Origin: Rhodospirillales bacterium | GTDB lineage: Bacteria; Pseudomonadota; Alphaproteobacteria; Rhodospirillales; Defluviicoccaceae | DNA length: 6,463 bases | Assembly: GCA_026125865.1 (NCBI GenBank) | Contig: JAHCKI010000140.1 | Coordinates: 1 to 6,463 of the forward strand | Direction of reading: 5' to 3' | Part shown: in pieces, positions 1 through 5,426 of the stretch | Position numbering within the stretch: position 1 is the first letter of the stretch | How the letters are laid out: every line of letters starts with the position of its first letter | The notes under the pieces: model-generated | Told to the model about the DNA's origin: nothing | Seen by the model: only the letters and a program-made list of their open reading frames with translations | The model's database searches: none | Position numbers and translations under genes: made by a program

Positions 1-468
1 GCTGGTATCCGATCCGCCGCGGCCCAGGGTGGCGATGCGGTTGTCCGGCGCCAATCCCTGAAAACCGGCGACCACGGCGACCTCGCCATTTTCCAAGCGC
101 CGGTTCAGTTCCGATGCGTCGATATCGATGATGCGGGCGCGGCCATGGGCGGTATCGGTACGAACGGGAATTTGCCAGCCTTGCCACGACCGCGCCGCAA
201 TGCCCTGCTCCTGCAGGGCTAGCGCCAGCAATGCCGTGGTGACCTGCTCGCCGGTGGCGACGACGGTGTCGTACTCGCGCGCATCGTGGAGACCGCTGAT
301 GGACGCCACGAGTTCGACCAGTTTGTCCGTTTGTCCGGCCATGGCCGAAACCACGACCGCCACCTGATGTCCGTCGTCAACGGCGCGTTTTACCGATTGC
401 GCGACAGCACGTATTCGTTCGATAGTGCCAACGGACGTACCGCCGTATTTTTGAACCAGTCGAGCCAT
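1..468 (-). CDS. lysC: Aspartate kinase, N-terminal part (cut by window edge)
   Basis: Aspartate kinase phosphorylates L-aspartate with ATP, the first step of the pathway to lysine, threonine, methionine and diaminopimelate, in the cytoplasm. Only the first 156 codons are present; the frame is open to base 1, so the rest of the kinase domain and the C-terminal ACT domains lie outside. Visible family motifs are KYGGTS at residues 7-12 (usually KFGGTS; catalytic lysine), VVVSAMAGQTD at 38-48, ATGEQVT at 71-77, and TLGRGGSDTS at 147-156, where the fragment ends. The ATG at 468 is supported by an AGGAG ribosome site (complement of 478-482) nine bases upstream and by the family's usual N-terminus MARLVQKYGG. 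It is divergent from ubiG, an arrangement known from many alphaproteobacteria. Function is firm from motifs; ACT-mediated feedback control is family knowledge and cannot be seen here. Confidence 0.95.
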   Translation of the reverse strand, partial: MARLVQKYGGTSVGTIERIRAVAQSVKRAVDDGHQVAVVVSAMAGQTDKLVELVASISGLHDAREYDTVVATGEQVTTALLALALQEQGIAARSWQGWQIPVRTDTAHGRARIIDIDASELNRRLENGEVAVVAGFQGLAPDNRIATLGRGGSDTS

Positions 469-670
469 TTACGATTACTCCTGCCGACAACCAGCCGTTG
501 GCGACCGCCAGGCAACGAAAAACCTTTCTGGGAGAGTTAAGGGCGGCTCACGGGTAGCCTTTTCCGGAGCCTGCCGCGGCAACGCGGCCCGGCATAGATA
601 CCCGCAACGGCGCGGCAACGCAAGCGGTGCACCGCGAATCCGGTGCACCACGAAACAGGGCGAATGCAAC
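469..670. other. Divergent lysC-ubiG intergenic region
   Basis: This 202-bp gap separates the divergent starts of lysC and ubiG and must hold both promoters. I find no convincing -35/-10 pair for either gene. It is GC-rich and contains an 11-bp direct repeat CGCGGCAACGC (575-585 and 611-621) and two copies of the palindrome GGTGCACC close to the ubiG start. No small ORF here has recognisable coding character. Confidence 0.5.
625..649. repeat. Two tandem GGTGCACC palindromes upstream of ubiG
   Basis: CGGTGCACC occurs at 625-633 and again at 641-649, so two identical perfect 8-bp palindromes (626-633 and 642-649) sit 16 bp apart, ending 21 bases before the ubiG ATG. The arrangement resembles a paired operator, but no regulator is implied by the sequence, and GC-rich DNA produces such short palindromes by chance fairly often. 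Confidence 0.4.
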
Positions 671-1465
671 ATGGACCGAGATACCACCGTTTCGGAAAAC
701 CCAACGACCGATGCAAACGCGGCTCGGGGAACGACCGCGCCCGACGAGGTCGCTCGTTTCGCCGCCATCGCCGATGCCTGGTGGGATCCCGACGGTGATT
801 TCCGGCCGCTTCATCGCCTCAACCCCACCCGGATCGCCTTCGTACGCAACGTCCTGACCGATCATTTTGGCCGCGATCCCCAAAGCGTAAAGCCGCTTGC
901 CGGTGTGGAGGTGTTGGACATCGGTTGCGGCGGCGGGCTCGTTGCGGAACCCGTCACCCGACTCGGCGCGCAGGTCACGGCGATCGACGCGGAAGACCGC
1001 AGTGTCCGCATCGCCGACGAGCACGCCCGCCAAATGGACCTCGATATCACCTATCGCCACGCCGCGCCGGAAGATCTGGTCGGAGAGGAACGAAGCTTCG
1101 ACGTGGTTCTGGCCTTGGAAGTGGTGGAGCATGTGGCGGATCTCGACGCCTTCTTCGCCGCCGGCGCCCGTCTCATGCGGCCCCATGGCGCCCTGGTCGC
1201 CGCGACCTTGAACAGGACCGCGAAGTCTCTGGCGCTCGCCAAGGTCGGCGCCGAATACATCCTCAGGTGGCTGCCGCCGGGAACGCACGACTGGCGCAAA
1301 TTCGTGAAACCATCCGAACTCGGCGCCGTCATGCGCCGCCACGGGTTCGCGATCAAGGAACTCGCGGGGATGACCTATAACCCGCTGAGTGACCAATGGT
1401 CTCTGTCGGATGACTTGTCGGTAAACTACCTGGCGTTCGCGGCCAGGGACACCGGGCCGCTTTAG
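671..1465 (+). CDS. ubiG: Ubiquinone biosynthesis O-methyltransferase UbiG
   Basis: UbiG is a SAM-dependent methyltransferase that carries out both O-methylations of the ubiquinone head group (on 2-polyprenyl-6-hydroxyphenol and on 3-demethylubiquinol), at the inner membrane face. The 264-residue protein has the class I methyltransferase fold. Motif I, VLDIGCGGG, is at residues 81-89 and the acidic end of strand 2 (AID) at about 104-106. Motif II-like FDVVLALEVVEHV is at 143-155. The UbiG-typical segment with LNRTAKS, LPPGTHDWRKF and SEL lies at about 180-217, and a C-terminal MTYNPLSDQWSLSDDLSVNYL follows at 234-254. N-terminal FAAIADAWWDPDGDFRPLHRLNP (30-52) is the usual UbiG signature. Length matches the family. 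The ATG at 671 gives a short non-conserved leader before the conserved start of the domain; the ribosome site is weak (CAGGG near 655-660). It is divergent from lysC and ends 24 bp from the convergent DUF1178 gene. Confidence 0.97.
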   Translation: MDRDTTVSENPTTDANAARGTTAPDEVARFAAIADAWWDPDGDFRPLHRLNPTRIAFVRNVLTDHFGRDPQSVKPLAGVEVLDIGCGGGLVAEPVTRLGAQVTAIDAEDRSVRIADEHARQMDLDITYRHAAPEDLVGEERSFDVVLALEVVEHVADLDAFFAAGARLMRPHGALVAATLNRTAKSLALAKVGAEYILRWLPPGTHDWRKFVKPSELGAVMRRHGFAIKELAGMTYNPLSDQWSLSDDLSVNYLAFAARDTGPL

Positions 1466-1489
1466 AAGCAACCAGAGATCGTAGCGCCT

Positions 1490-1915
1490 TCAGCTGCTCC
1501 TCTTGGGCAGCCACGGGATCGGGTGGACATCGATCCCTTCGTCGCGAAGTTCCTTCGCCTCCTTGTGGTCGGCCTCGCCGTATATGCCGCGCGCATCGCT
1601 CTCGCCGTAGTGAATGCGCCGAGCCTCCTCCGGGAAACTCGCGCCGACGTAGTCACACGTCGTCTCCACGTGCTGGCGCACGCGTTCAAGGAATTTGCGC
1701 ACCTCAATCCGGCGATCTTTCTTTTCGTGCGAGGCATCCGCATGCCGCACGGTGGTGGCGACATGAGGCGCCATCGGTGCTTTCGCGATTTCCCGGTCAC
1801 CGCACATCGGACACGCGATTTCCCTGTCCGAACGCTGCTGATCGAACGACGAACCATCGCGGAACCACGCTTCGAAACGGTGCCCCCGCGAGCAACCGAG
1901 ATCAAAAACAATCAT
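1490..1915 (-). CDS. DUF1178 family protein, zinc-ribbon-like
   Basis: This 141-residue protein matches the alphaproteobacterial DUF1178 pattern, whose biochemical function is unknown to me. Visible hallmarks are the N-terminal MIVFDLGCSRGHRFEAWFRD with the phrase GHxFExWF, then SSFDQQ at residues 22-27, CPMCGD at 35-40, and APMAPHVAT at 46-54. The C-terminal half has EEARRIHYGE (96-105) and RGIYGEA (109-115), both family signatures. C8, H12, C35 and C38 are placed to form a rubredoxin/zinc-ribbon-like metal site; metal binding is inference. In many alphaproteobacteria the family is found near ubiG, often with a carbon-nitrogen hydrolase and a glutaredoxin. Only the ubiG link remains here, since the upstream neighbour is a divergent regulator. 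The start at 1915 follows a weak GGATGACAG sequence; an ATG slightly upstream is out of frame. Confidence 0.9.
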   Translation of the reverse strand: MIVFDLGCSRGHRFEAWFRDGSSFDQQRSDREIACPMCGDREIAKAPMAPHVATTVRHADASHEKKDRRIEVRKFLERVRQHVETTCDYVGASFPEEARRIHYGESDARGIYGEADHKEAKELRDEGIDVHPIPWLPKRSS

Positions 1916-2090
1916 CTGTCATCCATACGTCACCATCCGGCATCAGTATAGCCGTCCGATCACGACATACCAGAGTGTCGCCCCAGGTTGGCCTCATGTT
2001 CCCCACCCGCGGCGTCCGCGTCGTCACGCCTCCGTATCGACGGCTTTTCGCTTCCCGCTGAAGCGATTCACCCCATCACCGCGCCCGAAA

Positions 2091-2136
2091 TAAATGCAAT
2101 TTTAACGAGCTTTTTGTAATATAGTACAAGCATTTA
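2091..2136. repeat. Nested inverted repeats in the AT-rich leader of the regulator
   Basis: Two dyads are nested here. The outer one is TAAATGC at 2091-2097 and its exact complement GCATTTA at 2130-2136. The inner one is a 16-bp near-palindrome TTGTAATATAGTACAA at 2114-2129, in which only the symmetric pair 2119/2124 fails. The inner dyad has the size and form of a dimeric operator of the type bound by helix-turn-helix regulators and lies about 85 bp upstream of the candidate -10 box of the LuxR-type gene. Autoregulation is inference. Confidence 0.5.
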
Positions 2137-2191
2137 GTGCGTCTACCAATACAATCATACATAGTTTTCCGTCTTTCATCACTATTGGGGG

Positions 2192-2219
2192 TTGCGTTTT
2201 CCCGTAATGGTGGTATAAC
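2192..2219 (+). promoter_or_regulatory. Sigma-70-like promoter candidate for the LuxR-type regulator
   Basis: A -35 element TTGCGT (2192-2197) and a -10 element TATAAC (2214-2219) are separated by 16 bp, and the -10 is preceded by TGG, an extended -10 feature. Transcription would begin near 2226, leaving a leader of about 17 bases that still includes the ribosome site. The -10 box lies inside a near-palindrome GGTGGTATAACACC (2209-2222, 12 of 14 positions symmetric), where a bound repressor would block the polymerase. That last point is inference. Confidence 0.5.
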
Positions 2220-2229
2220 ACCCTCGTCT

Positions 2230-2234
2230 AGGAG
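2230..2234 (+). promoter_or_regulatory. Ribosome binding site deciding the regulator's start
   Basis: AGGAG ends eight bases before the ATG at 2243 and only five before the in-frame GTG at 2240. The spacing and codon preference favour ATG 2243. A further ATG at 2252 would be 17 bases away, too far. Confidence 0.6.
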
Positions 2235-2242
2235 TACAAGTG

Positions 2243-3388
2243 ATGCAAGATATGACTTCAATTGGTTCAGGCGCTCTCGTTGACATTGTCTCGGATTTTT
2301 ACGGGGCCAGCATGGATCCCCGGTTTTGGCCGACAGCGTTGATGAAGCTGTGCGAAGCGGTTGACGCGACCGCCTGCGCGTTGGCGTGGCATGACTTTTC
2401 CCTCGGAATGGGTGGTCTGGAACAGTCGATCGGCATCGACGTCGAGTCGGTCCGAACTTACGGCGAGTACTACGTCGCCCAGAACCCCTGGTTGCAAAAC
2501 GAGGAATTTTTCCAAACACCTGGTACCGCATCGGCGGACAATGACCTGGTGAGCGATGAAACCGCACCGACGAGCGAGTTCGCTCTCCACTGGTTGCAAC
2601 CGCAAGGCCTCAACCACCAGATGTTCGGGGTGCTGGAACGACAAGGCAGCCGGGTGCAATTCCTGGTGCTGGCGCGGCCGGCGGCCCAAGGTCCCTTCGG
2701 CAGCGAAGCGGTCGGACTAATGCAACGGTTGCTTCCCTATCTACAACGGGGTCTGCGCGCCGGCCAGACGCTGCGGCGCAGCCAACACATTCGGCAGATT
2801 GCCCTCGACGCCCTCGACGCGATGCCGGTGGGTGTCATCCTGCTGTCTGCTGGCGGTATCGTCATCGCCGCCAATCGGGTCGCCCGAGAGATCATGGCTT
2901 CCCGAGACGTCCTCACCGTCGGGCGCGGCGGCCTCGAGGTCGATCGCGAAGGCCGGCGTACCCGCTTCCGCGATCTCCTCACCGAATCCATCGGTGTCGC
3001 CGACACCAATCGTCAACCGGAAATGATCACCTTTTCGGTCAGTCGGTCCGCCAATCTGAGACCCCTGTCGGTCATGATCTGGCCGACGCGCAAACCGGAT
3101 CTCGGTCTCGACACCCCTGCCGCCGTCGTCTTCCTTGGCGACCCGGACCACACGGCCGAGATTGATGAAACCCGGCTCCGTCAACTCTACGGCCTCACCG
3201 CCGCCGAATCCCGTGTCGCCGCCTACCTGGCGCGCGGATACCGCCTCGATGAAATCGCCGAAATGCTCGGCGTCGCCTACGAAACCATCAGAAAGCACCT
3301 GAAACAGATCTTCAGCAAGACCGGCAACACCCGTCAATCGGATCTGGTGCGGGAAATCATCAGTGGTCCGGGCGGCCTCGATATCTGA
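2243..3388 (+). CDS. LuxR/GerE-type helix-turn-helix transcription regulator
   Basis: The 381-residue protein is a cytoplasmic DNA-binding regulator of unknown target. The C-terminal domain, about residues 311-372, is a clear LuxR/GerE helix-turn-helix: LTAAESRVAAYLARGY, then LDEIAEMLGVAYETIRKHLKQIF as scaffold and recognition helices, ending SKTGNTRQSDLVREI. Residues 1-180 form an unrecognised N-terminal sensor-like region, with a start (ALVDIVSDFYGASMDPRFWPTAL at about 11-33) common in uncharacterised proteobacterial LuxR-type regulators. Residues about 185-300 look like a degenerate PAS-like domain (LDAMPVGVILLSAGGIVIAANRVAREIM at 191-218). There is no response-regulator receiver domain at the N-terminus, and I see no typical AHL-binding motif set, so the ligand is unknown. 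It has its own AT-rich promoter region and a terminator downstream, so it is probably a single-gene unit. The GTG at 2240 is an alternative start that adds one residue. Confidence 0.88.
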   Translation: MQDMTSIGSGALVDIVSDFYGASMDPRFWPTALMKLCEAVDATACALAWHDFSLGMGGLEQSIGIDVESVRTYGEYYVAQNPWLQNEEFFQTPGTASADNDLVSDETAPTSEFALHWLQPQGLNHQMFGVLERQGSRVQFLVLARPAAQGPFGSEAVGLMQRLLPYLQRGLRAGQTLRRSQHIRQIALDALDAMPVGVILLSAGGIVIAANRVAREIMASRDVLTVGRGGLEVDREGRRTRFRDLLTESIGVADTNRQPEMITFSVSRSANLRPLSVMIWPTRKPDLGLDTPAAVVFLGDPDHTAEIDETRLRQLYGLTAAESRVAAYLARGYRLDEIAEMLGVAYETIRKHLKQIFSKTGNTRQSDLVREIISGPGGLDI

Positions 3389-3393
3389 CACGC

Positions 3394-3430
3394 CAACAGA
3401 TTGATTTGGTACGTATCAACAAATTGATTT
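3394..3430. repeat. Spaced direct repeat after the regulator gene
   Basis: CAACAGATTGATTT (3394-3407) is followed by CAACAAATTGATTT (3417-3430), matching at 13 of 14 positions with starts 23 bp apart, about two helical turns. It lies right after the stop codon of the regulator and before the terminator. It could be a tandem protein-binding site or a small local duplication; the sequence does not decide. Confidence 0.5.
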
Positions 3431-3459
3431 CATTACCATCTCATATCATCTCGGCAGAG

Positions 3460-3503
3460 CGCCCCGATCGGAAAAACCTCACCTGATCGGGGCGTCGTTC
3501 TTT
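3460..3503 (+). terminator. Rho-independent-type terminator after the LuxR-type gene
   Basis: CGCCCCGATC (3460-3469) pairs perfectly with GATCGGGGCG (3485-3494), giving a 10-bp GC-rich stem with a 15-base loop, followed by the T-rich run TCGTTCTTT. It lies 72 bases after the regulator's stop codon and separates that gene from hisG. The T tract is interrupted, so efficiency is uncertain. Confidence 0.7.
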
Positions 3504-3532
3504 CGGCGCCGGGTCCTCGGCGCGGCTTTTCC

Positions 3533-3561
3533 TTGCCTAGTAAACGGATTTACGCTATCCG
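3533..3561 (+). promoter_or_regulatory. Weak promoter candidate upstream of hisG
   Basis: TTGCCT (3533-3538) and TATCCG (3556-3561) are separated by 17 bp, an ideal spacing but with only partial matches to the sigma-70 consensus boxes. It lies after the terminator and about 95 bases before the hisG start, so it is placed to drive hisG and paaY. No histidine-rich leader peptide or attenuator is visible between it and hisG. Confidence 0.3.
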
Positions 3562-3656
3562 CCTTACACACGATGCGGTCAGGCCGAGTAGCCGGTTCGC
3601 ATGGGTTTCCACTAGAAATCAATCAAATAGCGCACGGTGCTTTCGGCATCACGGCC

Positions 3657-4529
3657 ATGCCTCAGCTTAAACTCGGAATTCCCAAAGGGAGCTTGGAAGC
3701 CGCCACGGTGGAGCTGTTCGCTCACGCCGGCTGGACCATTTCGCCCCGCGCCCGCAACTACTTTCCCGCCATCGACGATGACGAGATCGCCTGCGCCCTG
3801 GTACGCTCGCAGGAAATGGGCACCTATGTCGCCGGCGGCTCCCTCGACGCCGGCCTCGCCGGTCTCGATTGGGTCCGGGAAACCGAAGCCGATGTGGAGA
3901 TCGTTTGCGATCTGGTCTATTCCAAGGCGTCCGACCGGCCGGCGCGCTGGGTTCTGGTGGTCAATCAGGACTCACCCATCGAAACGGTCAAGGACCTGCA
4001 AGGCAAGACCATCGCCACCGAACTGGTCAGCTTCACCAAACGCACCCTCGCCGAGCACGGCGTGGACGCGCGAGTTGATTTCTCCTGGGGCGCGACCGAA
4101 GCCAAGGTGGTCGAGGGCCTCGCCGACGCGGCGGTGGAATTGACCGAAACGGGCAGCACCATTCGTGCCCACGGCCTTCGCATCGTTTGCGACATCTTGC
4201 ATACCCATACCGTCTTCATCGCCAATCGAGCGGCCCTGGACGACCCGTGGCGGCGCGGCAAAATCGATCAGATCGCGCTGTTGCTGACCGCCGCCTTGGC
4301 CGCGCGGCAAAAGGTGGTGCTCAAGATGAACGTGCCGGCCAAGCGGCTCGACGCCATCACCGCCGCGCTGCCGAGCCTGCATTCGCCAACCGTGTCCCAC
4401 CTCACCGACCGCGATTGGCTGGCGCTGGAAACAGTGGTCGACCGCCACCAGGTCCGCTCGCTGATCCCCCGCCTCAAGGCGGCCGGCGCCGAGGGTATTC
4501 TGGAGATCGAACTCAATAAGATGTGCTGA
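3657..4529 (+). CDS. hisG: ATP phosphoribosyltransferase, long form HisG
   Basis: HisG joins ATP and PRPP to give phosphoribosyl-ATP, the first committed step of histidine synthesis, in the cytoplasm. The 290-residue length is that of the long form, which carries its own regulatory domain and needs no HisZ partner. The catalytic part starts with LKLGIPKGSLEAATVELFAHAG (residues 4-25) and contains the PRPP-binding signature around VEGLADAAVELTETGSTI (152-169). The C-terminal ACT-like regulatory domain covers about 215-290 (KVVLKMNVPA, then SLIPRLKAAGAEGILEIELNKM). ATG 3657 is chosen because it places the conserved LKLGIPKGS four residues from the start. An in-frame ATG at 3573 would add 28 residues that do not look like any HisG N-terminus. 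The ribosome site is poor. No other his gene is visible here; the next gene is paaY-like, 53 bp downstream. Confidence 0.95.
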   Translation: MPQLKLGIPKGSLEAATVELFAHAGWTISPRARNYFPAIDDDEIACALVRSQEMGTYVAGGSLDAGLAGLDWVRETEADVEIVCDLVYSKASDRPARWVLVVNQDSPIETVKDLQGKTIATELVSFTKRTLAEHGVDARVDFSWGATEAKVVEGLADAAVELTETGSTIRAHGLRIVCDILHTHTVFIANRAALDDPWRRGKIDQIALLLTAALAARQKVVLKMNVPAKRLDAITAALPSLHSPTVSHLTDRDWLALETVVDRHQVRSLIPRLKAAGAEGILEIELNKMC

Positions 4530-4567
4530 TGTTCTGGGGCGGGGTCAGTCCCGCGCCGGGACACGCC

Positions 4568-4573
4568 AAGGAG
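4568..4573 (+). promoter_or_regulatory. Ribosome binding site deciding the paaY-like start
   Basis: AAGGAG ends nine bases before ATG 4583. The in-frame ATG at 4523, which overlaps the end of hisG, lacks this spacing and would add 20 residues absent from the family. Confidence 0.7.
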
Positions 4574-4582
4574 AAGTCCGCA

Positions 4583-5191
4583 ATGGTCTTGGTGTACGCG
4601 ATCGATGGTGTCACACCGGTGGTGCACCCGACGGCGTTCGTTCACCCCAACGCCATCCTGATCGGCGACGTCATCGTCGGGCCGGGGTGCTATATTGCGC
4701 CGAACGCGTCCCTGCGCGGCGACATCGGGCGCATCGTGATCGGCGAAGGCGCCAATATTCAGGATAGCTGCGTGCTCCATTGCTTTCCGAAAGCGGAATG
4801 CATCGTCGAGGACTGGGGCCATATCGGCCACGGCGCCAAGCTGCACGGCGCCACCATCCGGCGCAATGCCCTGGTCGGCATGAACGCCGTGCTGATGGAC
4901 GGGTGCGAAATCGGCGAAGGCGCCTTCGTCGCCGCCATGTCCTTCGTACCGGCCGGTTTCGTGGTGCCGCCGCGAACCCTCGTCGCCGGCATCCCCGCCG
5001 CCGTCCGTCGCCCTCTCAAGGACGACGAAATCACCTGGAAGCGCCGCGGCACCGAGGAATACCAGCGCATCGCCCAACGCAGCTTGGCGACCATGCAAGC
5101 GGTCGAAGCCCTGACGGAACTCGACCCCAACCGCCCCCACCTGGACGTGGAAGCCCACCACCCCCTCCACATCGCCCGCGACCGTATGTGA
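4583..5191 (+). CDS. paaY: PaaY-type hexapeptide-repeat protein (gamma carbonic anhydrase family)
   Basis: The 202-residue protein is a left-handed beta-helix protein closely resembling PaaY/CaiE over its whole length. Shared features are YAIDGVTPVVHPTAFVHP at 5-22, the hexapeptide repeats IGDVIVGPGCYIAPNASLRGD (27-47), GANIQDSCVLH (56-66), and IRRNALVGMNAVLMDG (92-107). A C-terminal helix has WKRRGTEEYQRIA (152-164). H66, H83 and H88 sit at the spacing of the metal-binding histidines of gamma carbonic anhydrase-like proteins. Known PaaY acts as a thioesterase that removes a dead-end CoA product in phenylacetate degradation, and relatives have carbonic anhydrase activity. No paa gene is visible in this window, so the true substrate is uncertain and the symbol rests on similarity alone. 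It follows hisG by 53 bp with no terminator between, so co-transcription is likely. The tail is His-rich (HLDVEAHHPLHIARD). Confidence 0.85.
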   Translation: MVLVYAIDGVTPVVHPTAFVHPNAILIGDVIVGPGCYIAPNASLRGDIGRIVIGEGANIQDSCVLHCFPKAECIVEDWGHIGHGAKLHGATIRRNALVGMNAVLMDGCEIGEGAFVAAMSFVPAGFVVPPRTLVAGIPAAVRRPLKDDEITWKRRGTEEYQRIAQRSLATMQAVEALTELDPNRPHLDVEAHHPLHIARDRM

Positions 5192-5207
5192 CACCGGGCC
5201 CCTGTAG

Positions 5208-5233
5208 CCTGGATTAGCGAAGCGTAATCCGGG
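5208..5233. repeat. REP-like palindrome, intact copy 1
   Basis: CC-T-GGATTA (5208-5216) and TAATCC-G-GG (5225-5233) form a 9-pair stem, one pair being T opposite G, around the 8-base loop GCGAAGCG. It begins 16 bases after the paaY-like stop, so it may also protect or end that transcript, though no T tract follows. Confidence 0.75.
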
Positions 5234-5268
5234 ACAACATCTCTGTCTTCAAGGGCGTCGCCGATGGA

Positions 5269-5296
5269 TTGCCGCACCGGCTGCGCCGGTTCGCAA
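5269..5296. repeat. Second hairpin repeat within the REP cluster
   Basis: TTGC (5269-5272) pairs with GCAA (5293-5296), and ACCGGC (5276-5281) pairs with GCCGGT (5285-5290) around a TGC loop, with a small internal bulge. The context GGATTGC...GCAAAGACGG resembles a common dispersed repeat of the GGATTGC/GCAATGACGG type and is distinct from the GGATTACGC unit on either side. Confidence 0.5.
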
Positions 5297-5403
5297 AGAC
5301 GGTGGGGAGAAAGCGCCATACCCTTACCCGTCATCGCGGGCGAAGCGTAATCCAGGGCAACATCTCGGCTTGGCATCAACGATTCCCGGATTACGCTTCG
5401 CTA

Positions 5404-5415
5404 GAGCACGTTGCA
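5404..5415. repeat. IS630 left terminal inverted repeat
   Basis: GAGCACGTTGCA, an exact inverted match to 6449-6460; the match does not continue clearly inward. The TA at 5402-5403 immediately outside is the duplicated target. Confidence 0.9.
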
Positions 5416-5426
5416 TTTAATTGGTT

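Larger units (their letters stand above)
1916..2242. other. Divergent intergenic region, DUF1178 gene to LuxR-type regulator
   Basis: This 327-bp gap has two parts. From 1916 to about 2080 it is GC-rich with no gene I can support; its only visible structure is a small hairpin CGCGG-CGT-CCGCG at 2008-2020. From about 2088 to 2220 it turns sharply AT-rich compared with everything around it and carries inverted repeats and a promoter candidate for the regulator downstream, listed separately. No tRNA, small RNA or small protein could be recognised. Short ORFs crossing it are overlaps of neighbouring genes in wrong frames. Confidence 0.6.
5192..5403. repeat. Cluster of REP-like palindromic repeats
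   Basis: This non-coding 212-bp stretch holds three copies of a GCGAAGCGTAATCC unit plus an unrelated hairpin. Copy 1 (5208-5233) is itself a palindrome: CCTGGATTA and TAATCCGGG flank a loop GCGAAGCG. Copy 2 (5340-5366) repeats the 27 bases at 5217-5243 with two mismatches. Copy 3 (5385-5403) is the exact reverse complement of 5215-5233 and ends where the insertion sequence begins. This kind of unit is known as a dispersed intergenic repeat in many proteobacteria. Short ORFs here are by-products of the repeats. Confidence 0.8.

Noticed and set aside
548..1471. 307-residue open frame on the minus strand
   Set aside because: It lies opposite the whole of ubiG, whose motifs are unmistakable; long antisense frames are expected in GC-rich genes.
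1466..1489. Possible bidirectional terminator between ubiG and the DUF1178 gene
   Set aside because: The 24-bp gap shows no hairpin with a T tract; any terminator would have to lie inside the convergent coding ends.
1916..2080. Remnant of a carbon-nitrogen hydrolase gene expected near DUF1178
   Set aside because: No frame in this stretch shows recognisable hydrolase motifs.
2741..3391. 216-residue open frame on the minus strand
   Set aside because: Antisense to the LuxR-type regulator, with Gly/Asp/Arg-rich composition typical of a shadow frame and no recognisable domain.
3573..3656. 28-residue N-terminal extension of HisG or a his leader peptide
   Set aside because: The residues do not match HisG N-termini and contain no run of histidines, so neither an extension nor an attenuator leader is supported.
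4268..5194. 308-residue open frame on the minus strand
   Set aside because: Antisense to the end of hisG and all of the paaY-like gene, both firmly identified on the plus strand.
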